This document shows positions 33,942-38,248 of a stretch of DNA of 38,248 bases, piece by piece (position 1 is the first letter of the stretch; every line of letters begins with the position of its first letter). This DNA comes from Candidatus Hodarchaeota archaeon (GTDB lineage Archaea; Asgardarchaeota; Heimdallarchaeia; Hodarchaeales; Hodarchaeaceae): positions 1 through 38,248 of the forward strand of contig JAEOSR010000099.1 in the NCBI GenBank assembly GCA_016840285.1. Reading direction: 5' to 3'. The position numbers and the translations under genes are program-made. The notes under the pieces were generated by a model. It ran no database searches. It saw nothing but the letters and a program-made list of their open reading frames with translations, and was not told the DNA's origin.

Positions 33942-34508
33942 ATGGTTCTTGAAGTAAAACTCGAAAAACTGGTTAATGATCGTTCTTCAAATCACTTAAA
34001 AGCATCAGATTTCAGAAAGTTAAGTTTACCTATAAAAGAGGAATTATACATTACAGACGATCGAATAAGACTTCTACAAGCTCAAGAAGAGTCAGAAAAG
34101 ACGTTCATTCAGTATCAAATAGATCTTTTGAATAAAGCTCTAGAAACGTTAGAGGATTCGTATAACCAAGGAGAAATTCATAATCTAGTCTATAAGAAAG
34201 TGAAACGCAAATATCAACAAGAAGTAGCTGAATTGATGCCCCATCTAAACGTATTTTCATCTTCTGACTTCCATCAGGAAACACAAACCGAAAAATCAGA
34301 ACTTAGAGATGTGGACATACTTACAGTTCATGATTCAATCGAATTATTAGCGAAAGACCCAAAAAGTGCTGAAAAAATCCCTGAACTCCGTCAAATCCAA
34401 GCTGTCTTTGATAAAGCAGTTAAAAAAATTGCTTCGCGATCCAAACGGAACCCGATCAGAACAACAAGGAAAAGGAAAGCTGAAAAATCCTCTGAAGACC
34501 ACCCTTAG
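33942..34508 (+). CDS. Coiled-coil protein, possibly a detached antiporter tail
   Basis: 188 residues, ATG start; the frame is open further upstream to about 33876 (KTEAIKEISELDELLVQK). It is helical and charged, with a QYQIDLLNKALETLEDSYNQ core and GEIHNLVYKKVKRKYQQEV, a SHOCT-like hairpin, then a Lys/Arg-rich tail. Such segments occur as cytoplasmic tails of transporters. Since it follows an antiporter N-terminal fragment in another frame, it may be that protein's tail after loss of the membrane core. An independent protein is equally possible. Confidence 0.5.
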   Translation: MVLEVKLEKLVNDRSSNHLKASDFRKLSLPIKEELYITDDRIRLLQAQEESEKTFIQYQIDLLNKALETLEDSYNQGEIHNLVYKKVKRKYQQEVAELMPHLNVFSSSDFHQETQTEKSELRDVDILTVHDSIELLAKDPKSAEKIPELRQIQAVFDKAVKKIASRSKRNPIRTTRKRKAEKSSEDHP

Positions 34509-34611
34509 CTTCATCATTGTTCTTCAAGTGTTACTGATAATTGTGTAGTTTGTCTTAGGCTGGTTAGAATCCTGGGACTAGAATTCTTTTCAATCTAGCT
34601 TATCAATCCAA

Positions 34612-34627
34612 CCTTTTGCGACATTTT
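34612..34627 (-). repeat. Solo insertion-sequence end (right type)
   Basis: CCTTTTGCGACATTTT corresponds to CCTTTTACGACATTTG at the right end of the element at 31226-32541. There is no transposase on its left. The hydrolase fragment starts 27 bases further on. Confidence 0.6.
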
Positions 34628-34653
34628 GATGTTTATTACGACAATTTAACACA

Positions 34654-35139
34654 GTGGGCCGTCTTGACAAGCTCGTGGTAACGGGAACAAGTGCAGATAA
34701 TGATCAAGCAAAGTTCGATCCAATTTCTGTGTGGAACTTTGTGAAGTCACACGATAATGAGGGACTTACGTTTGCAGCTCAACAGTTTCTGTGGCTGTTT
34801 TCCGATTCGTTTTTGCGTAATGCAGAGGCTGTCGATCAAACTATCCAGATGTTGGCCTCCAATCCAAATCCTCAGAGTTCAGAGGCTTATGGACGACAAG
34901 TGGATGCTTACATAAAGCATGATACATTAAGTCGCTTGGGTAACGTCAAAGCGCCAACACTAGTTATATGTGGAGAACGAGACCGACTAACACCGCCTTG
35001 GGTGTGCCGCCGTGTTGCTGATGCTATTCCTGGTGCGCGCTATCACCAAATCGACGGACCAGGTACATCCCACGTCTTACCGTTAGAACGCCCTGACGAT
35101 TTCAACTCTGTAGTTTTATCCTTCCTCAATGGCGAGTAG
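34654..35139 (+). pseudogene. C-terminal fragment of an alpha/beta hydrolase
   Basis: 161 residues from a GTG. KLVVTGTSADND, a cap region with WLFSDSFLRNA, then VKAPTLVICGERDRLTPPW (catalytic Asp) and GTSHVLPLERPDDFNSVVLSFL (catalytic His) form the second half of a classic alpha/beta hydrolase. The nucleophile elbow and oxyanion strand (normally the first ~110 residues) are absent, and a TGA lies 30 bases upstream in frame. Base composition is richer in G+C than the neighbours, which suggests foreign, perhaps bacterial, origin. It lies between two solo insertion-sequence ends. Confidence 0.7.
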
Positions 35140-35373
35140 TACGAAGATAAGCACGGTGATCTCGTAATGATCGGCTATCAATTCGGATTTGTCAGATGAA
35201 TTTTAATTCATCTACTTTTTTGCATTCTTGAAATTTCTTTTTGAGCCGATTTTTAACGATTTATAAATTGATATAATTTGTGAATAAGTTAATTCTTTAT
35301 TCAAAAGGCTAGTTTGAACAATTATAAGGGCTATTTCGCGACATTTTATACCATCAAATTTGCTGGATTTTTC
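35140..35373. other. Intergenic region with a solo insertion-sequence end
   Basis: Holds no ORF. GCGACATTTT at 35338-35347 resembles the right-type ends at 34612 and 32541, though with less matching sequence inside. Confidence 0.4.
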
Positions 35374-35780
35374 TTAAAAACGGGATGGTAGATTCCCCCA
35401 GAGTGAAAGAGAAGAAGAATTAGATGATTTTGGAAGCCTGGTGTTCGTAACTTTCCAAGATATCTTCTCAGTTAAGCGGAGATAAGTTTGAGTAGCCATT
35501 AAGTTGGTGTGACCAAGGCTTTTACTTAAGACTAGAAGGCCCATTCCACCCCGTCAACATTTGACTGCGAAGGTATATCTTAAGATTTGAATGAACGCTG
35601 GGTTCCTCCCCGACGGAGAATAAAACAGTTAAATGAATTTCTGATAAAAAGTCTCAATTGTTCCGACAAAAAATGTGAAAGGAGCTGTTTCTTTTCGACC
35701 CTGTGCAAAGTTCTGAGAAATTCATCCTGATAATTCGATAACAAGTTAGATCGATTCGGATGGCAGAAAAATATATGCAC
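35374..35780 (-). pseudogene. Tyrosine recombinase (integrase) remnant
   Basis: Leftward reading gives, in one frame, ILRYTFAVKC, a TGA (about 35555), RGGMGLLVLSKSLGHTNLMA then TQTYLRLTEKISW. This is the C-terminal active site of XerC/D-like tyrosine recombinases: LR-x-TFA, L-S-x-x-LGH and the nucleophile Tyr in TxxYL. The preceding part (RTLHRVEKKQLLSHFLSEQ, LFIRNSFNCFILRRGG) continues in another frame to ATG 35780, so at least one frameshift and one stop have inactivated it. The N-terminal SAM-like domain is missing. Confidence 0.65.
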
Positions 35781-35896
35781 TCCATTCAGAAGAGGTTAAA
35801 AGTAAAAATTCTAGAAGTTCCTTATATGAGCCCTAGACAAAGAAATGAGGAGAAATTCACCCCCATAACAGTCGACATTGGGCATCGTGACAAAAC

Positions 35897-36268
35897 ATGA
35901 TGATCTTTGAAGAATTCAACAGTAAGTGCCTTTTCAAATTTATTAAATATTGTCATTATTATTCTACCCCTATTCTGTGCTCCCATGACCATTGTCCTCG
36001 AGTTAAATCGGAAGTAACTTTTCAAAAACGTCTGGAACTTGAAGCACGACATTCTAAACCCTCTTCTTTTACTACTGAGGATTTTGATAATAGGGCCTTT
36101 CGTCGTCCTGTTGTACATGATAAAGCTTTTAATGAATGGCTTACAAGTATTGATTCTTCGCTGTTTAAATTTGCTAAACAAAAAGAAATAGATGATCTTG
36201 TCATCAAGAAATTGAAGGAGAAAAACAAAAATAAGTCTAATGAGGACTCAGAAAAAAGGAAGAGATGA
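35897..36268 (+). CDS. Zinc-finger-like protein of unknown function, C-terminus present in two copies
   Basis: 123 residues. KYCHYYSTPILCSHDHCPRV offers Cys and His residues for one zinc site; then a charged helical half (FNEWLTSIDSSLFKFAKQKE, KKLKEKNKNKS). The last ~57 residues recur at 16731-16910. Another frame upstream (MSPRQRNEEKFTPITVDIGHRD, 35826-35900) looks like its missing N-terminus cut by TGA, suggesting a frameshift. It resembles small multi-copy accessory proteins; function unknown. Confidence 0.45.
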   Translation: MMIFEEFNSKCLFKFIKYCHYYSTPILCSHDHCPRVKSEVTFQKRLELEARHSKPSSFTTEDFDNRAFRRPVVHDKAFNEWLTSIDSSLFKFAKQKEIDDLVIKKLKEKNKNKSNEDSEKRKR

Positions 36269-36491
36269 AGGTATTTTCTATGAATCTCTTCTAAGACGTG
36301 AATTATTTCTAGAAATCTAAATTCAACAACATTCTCTTAAAAATAACATATTTTTGGGATGAAATCGCGATAGATCATTAAGCACAAAATTTCTTCATTT
36401 TAATGAACTACAACAGACACTAGGATCGTGTGGTACACAATTAGGTCGAGGGTTACTGACTCTCCTAATATGCCTTTGAGTTATATGATGT
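36269..36491. other. Intergenic region
   Basis: About 220 bases downstream of the zinc-finger-like ORF. No gene or structured element was recognised. Confidence 0.35.
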
Positions 36492-36514
36492 CTTACGATG
36501 ATTCATATGAAATT
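36492..36514 (+). repeat. 23-bp direct repeat, copy 1
   Basis: Begins CTTACGATGATTCATATGAA and is identical to 37402-37424. The two copies are in the same orientation, 910 bp apart, and bracket the methyltransferase gene. Confidence 0.8.
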
Positions 36515-36543
36515 GGGACTGATGGGAGTTCTTGTTACCTTTT

Positions 36544-37236
36544 TTAAAAGAATTTTGGAATAAGACGGTATTTGACTCGTTCCATGTATTCTTTATAGCC
36601 TGCAAGGTGATCCATCAGCATTTTTTCCTCTATTCGGATCCTGTAAATCAGTAAGATTGGAAATACTAAGGAAACTAGGAAAGCGATAAATGATCCCAGG
36701 GCGACTGGTACGCTACAAATTAAAATTATAATGACCACATACATTGGATGTCTAACAAATTGATAAGGGCCGGTAGTGATCAATTCATGATCCTTGTGAA
36801 TGACTAATCCTTTGGATGCATACCTGTTAACCTTGTTTACATACGTGACGCCGACTAAGGAGATTATTAACCCGATAAAGCCAAGGAGCTCGATAAACCA
36901 CGGGAGTGGAGAGATGTTTGACGCGTGATCAATTCCGGGAAAAATGAAGATAAACCCAAACACCACCAGCGCAAGTATCATGAAGGGTTTATCGGGAAGA
37001 AATGTCGTATCTGGATCATCTGTGAAATATTTCCCTCTTTTCATTAGTATTTCGGGATCTTTAATCAGAGAATAAAGGAAAAAAATGATAATATAAGCAA
37101 AAAATATAATGATAAAAAGCCAGCCTTCTAGCCAGGAAAAATCATTAGCGGGGATGAAAATAAGCGCTCCAAAAATGATAGCAGCTATTGGAAGGTAAAA
37201 AATCATAAGTAGTAAGATTTTCACACGATCGTTCAT
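36544..37236 (-). CDS. Isoprenylcysteine/phospholipid methyltransferase-family membrane protein
   Basis: 230 residues from the ATG at 37236, preferred because GGTGG lies five bases upstream; a GTG at 37245 overlaps that site. Five hydrophobic helices, the SAM-binding ELITTGPYQFVRHPMYV (about 150-166) and the closing EEKMLMDHLAGYKEYMERV are those of the ICMT/PEMT family. Compared with the 5776 protein it has an extra N-terminal helix pair and the FTDDPDTTFLPDKPF loop. It methylates a membrane-bound substrate with SAM. The gene stands between two identical 23-bp direct repeats, so it may have been inserted or be prone to excision. Confidence 0.82.
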   Translation of the reverse strand: MNDRVKILLLMIFYLPIAAIIFGALIFIPANDFSWLEGWLFIIIFFAYIIIFFLYSLIKDPEILMKRGKYFTDDPDTTFLPDKPFMILALVVFGFIFIFPGIDHASNISPLPWFIELLGFIGLIISLVGVTYVNKVNRYASKGLVIHKDHELITTGPYQFVRHPMYVVIIILICSVPVALGSFIAFLVSLVFPILLIYRIRIEEKMLMDHLAGYKEYMERVKYRLIPKFF

Positions 37237-37377
37237 GAATACCACCTAGTATAGCGATTCAGTTTAAGTATTCCTAGTTTCTAATTTGAAATTAACATCA
37301 ATTTAATTATTTCAGAGAGTGTAGTTACTAGTCTAACGATGTGAGAACTACCTCTCTCCCTGTTACTCGTAATTCCT

Positions 37378-37397
37378 CCCACCGCTAAAGTAGTGGG
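37378..37397. repeat. Hairpin resembling an IS200/IS605-family end
   Basis: CCCACCGCTAAAGTAGTGGG forms a stem (CCCAC/GTGGG, with one mismatch and a wobble) in the context TTCCT-hairpin-TTTCCTTAC, which is typical of IS200/IS605 subterminal hairpins. It directly precedes the second 23-bp direct repeat. No TnpA or TnpB reading frame remains. Confidence 0.45.
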
Positions 37398-37401
37398 TTT
37401 C

Positions 37402-37424
37402 CTTACGATGATTCATATGAAATT
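37402..37424 (+). repeat. 23-bp direct repeat, copy 2
   Basis: Identical to 36492-36514. It follows the IS200/IS605-like hairpin by four bases. Confidence 0.8.
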
Positions 37425-37464
37425 TTGCATTTGATATACTTGGTTGGGGGGAAGTCAGATCGGC

Positions 37465-37484
37465 CCAAAGACCCAAATCTTTGG
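37465..37484. terminator. Perfect 7-bp hairpin of unknown role
   Basis: CCAAAGA (37465-37471) and TCTTTGG (37478-37484) flank a six-base loop. There is no T-run after it. It is upstream of the gene at 37620 and not behind any gene end, so a terminator role is a guess; an RNA or protein-binding site is equally possible. Confidence 0.3.
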
Positions 37485-37619
37485 CAGACTAAACGCTTTG
37501 TCAAAGTATTTAAGTCAATAAATCGAAAAAAATGTCATATTTGGGTTAGATTTCATTTTATTAACTATCAATTTCTAATGATAACATGCGAAGATTAATG
37601 AAAAATTCCTTCATCAGAA

Positions 37620-38045
37620 TTGGTAGGATTATACTTGAAAACTAATTTATCCAAAAAACAGAATTTAAAGGAATTGACGGAGTTAGAAAAATTAAGATCG
37701 TTGATTGGATCATCAGATGATATGATAAGAACGACTTGGCAGATCCTCAAATTTATGCAGGAAGAATTGAGCTTACCTGCAAATATGACGATAATAGACC
37801 TCTACGATCTCTATAGACGATTAGAAGACATAAAAGAGGCTTTAGATTTGAAGATTAGTAACTTCTCCCAGCTCAATCAACTAAATTTTGAACTAATGCA
37901 AGTACGAGAAATTTTTGGTTTTTCTGAGGACACGAGTATCTCTGATATTTTTGCGAAACTTAATCCAGAGATAGTAACCATTCTAGGAAAAGACTCACTA
38001 TTGTGGAAGCTATTAGCCTTCAAACAATCGATTGAGCCTTTCTGA
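37620..38045 (+). CDS. Hypothetical helical protein
   Basis: 141 residues from a TTG. Almost all-helical, with LKELTELEKLRSLI, TTWQILKFMQEELSL, a central DLYDLYRRLEDIKEALDL and LAKLNPE-like ends. There is no signal, membrane segment or cysteine. No family is recognised. No strong ribosome binding site precedes the start. Confidence 0.45.
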   Translation: MVGLYLKTNLSKKQNLKELTELEKLRSLIGSSDDMIRTTWQILKFMQEELSLPANMTIIDLYDLYRRLEDIKEALDLKISNFSQLNQLNFELMQVREIFGFSEDTSISDIFAKLNPEIVTILGKDSLLWKLLAFKQSIEPF

Positions 38046-38229
38046 GTTAAATCCCTTACATTGATTAAGATTTACTTCGATCTAAGGTTCCCTCATACTC
38101 TGGTTCCTGTGATTTGCCAATTAAGTGTTTTAGTAGGTAAATGAGAGGATTTAACATATCAACCTCAATTTCAGCAACCAGTAATTATTCGTTAAAACCT
38201 ACTAGAGCAAGGAGGTATTGATCATTATC
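38046..38229. other. Intergenic region at the window's end
   Basis: No ORF or structured element recognised in these 180 bases, which run up to an insertion-sequence end. Confidence 0.35.
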
Positions 38230-38246
38230 GAATGTCGTCAAAGTGC
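38230..38246 (+). repeat. Insertion-sequence end at the window edge (left type)
   Basis: GAATGTCGTCAAAGTGC differs from the solo ends at 15847 and 23332 at one base. The element, if present, would continue past the window. Confidence 0.55.
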
Positions 38247-38248
38247 CA

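Noticed and set aside
1..38248. tRNA or rRNA genes
   Set aside because: No T-loop-like GTTCRANTC within a foldable cloverleaf and no conserved rRNA stretch was found by eye; a covariance-model scan would be decisive.

Overview
The window looks like AT-rich archaeal DNA with low coding density. A truncated but unmistakable Alba chromatin-protein tail (888-1118), an archaeal-type iron-sulfur flavoprotein, VapBC-like and RelBE-like modules, frequent TTG/GTG starts after purine-rich ribosome binding sites, and large anchored surface proteins (DUF2341, Ig/PKD-like repeats, a TPGF-type C-terminus) all fit an archaeon. An Asgard lineage is my best guess, but it rests on overall style and not on any marker gene. 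The last bases (38230-38246) match the end of an insertion-sequence family seen elsewhere here, so the window may stop at a repeat-induced assembly break.

Layout. 1-1118: the 3' end of a membrane-anchored family-5-like solute-binding protein, then three broken pieces: a short hydrophobic ORF, an alpha/beta-hydrolase tail and an Alba tail. 1421-5242: a 1273-aa surface protein with a zinc-protease-like domain, a VWA domain, calcium-binding-like repeats and Fn3, an order resembling animal CLCA proteins. 5776-9235: a same-strand trio (isoprenylcysteine/phospholipid-type methyltransferase, PlsC-like acyltransferase, type-B carboxylesterase), probably acting on lipids at the membrane. 9440-14790: an Eis-like acetyltransferase, a winged-helix regulator divergent from a GNAT across a clear inverted-repeat operator, a nitroreductase and a short-chain dehydrogenase. 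15294-15771: a RelBE-like toxin-antitoxin pair.

15780-18690: small uncharacterised ORFs and mosaic debris. 18692-19855: a CBS-domain protein with a tail resembling ribosome hibernation factors. 20144-21726: a charged coiled-coil protein and a VapBC-like pair with a palindromic operator. 21886-22605: an iron-sulfur flavoprotein. 22698-23296: a decayed paralogue of the CLCA-like gene with a large internal deletion. 23751-29771: a two-gene surface operon led by a 1799-aa repeat protein. 30431-31145: a small ORF overlapping a nucleotidyltransferase-like gene.

31226-32541: a complete but inactivated IS4-like insertion sequence. Then come a MscS channel, an antiporter N-terminal fragment, a coiled-coil ORF, an alpha/beta-hydrolase fragment, a tyrosine-recombinase remnant, a zinc-finger-like ORF, a second methyltransferase between 23-bp direct repeats, and a helical protein of unknown role.

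Two themes stand out. The first is envelope and surface biology: anchored surface proteins, lipid-type enzymes, a mechanosensitive channel. The second is a gene graveyard: at least eight remnants, several keeping both ends or only a terminus of a gene, together with solo insertion-sequence ends. No tRNA, rRNA or CRISPR array was seen.
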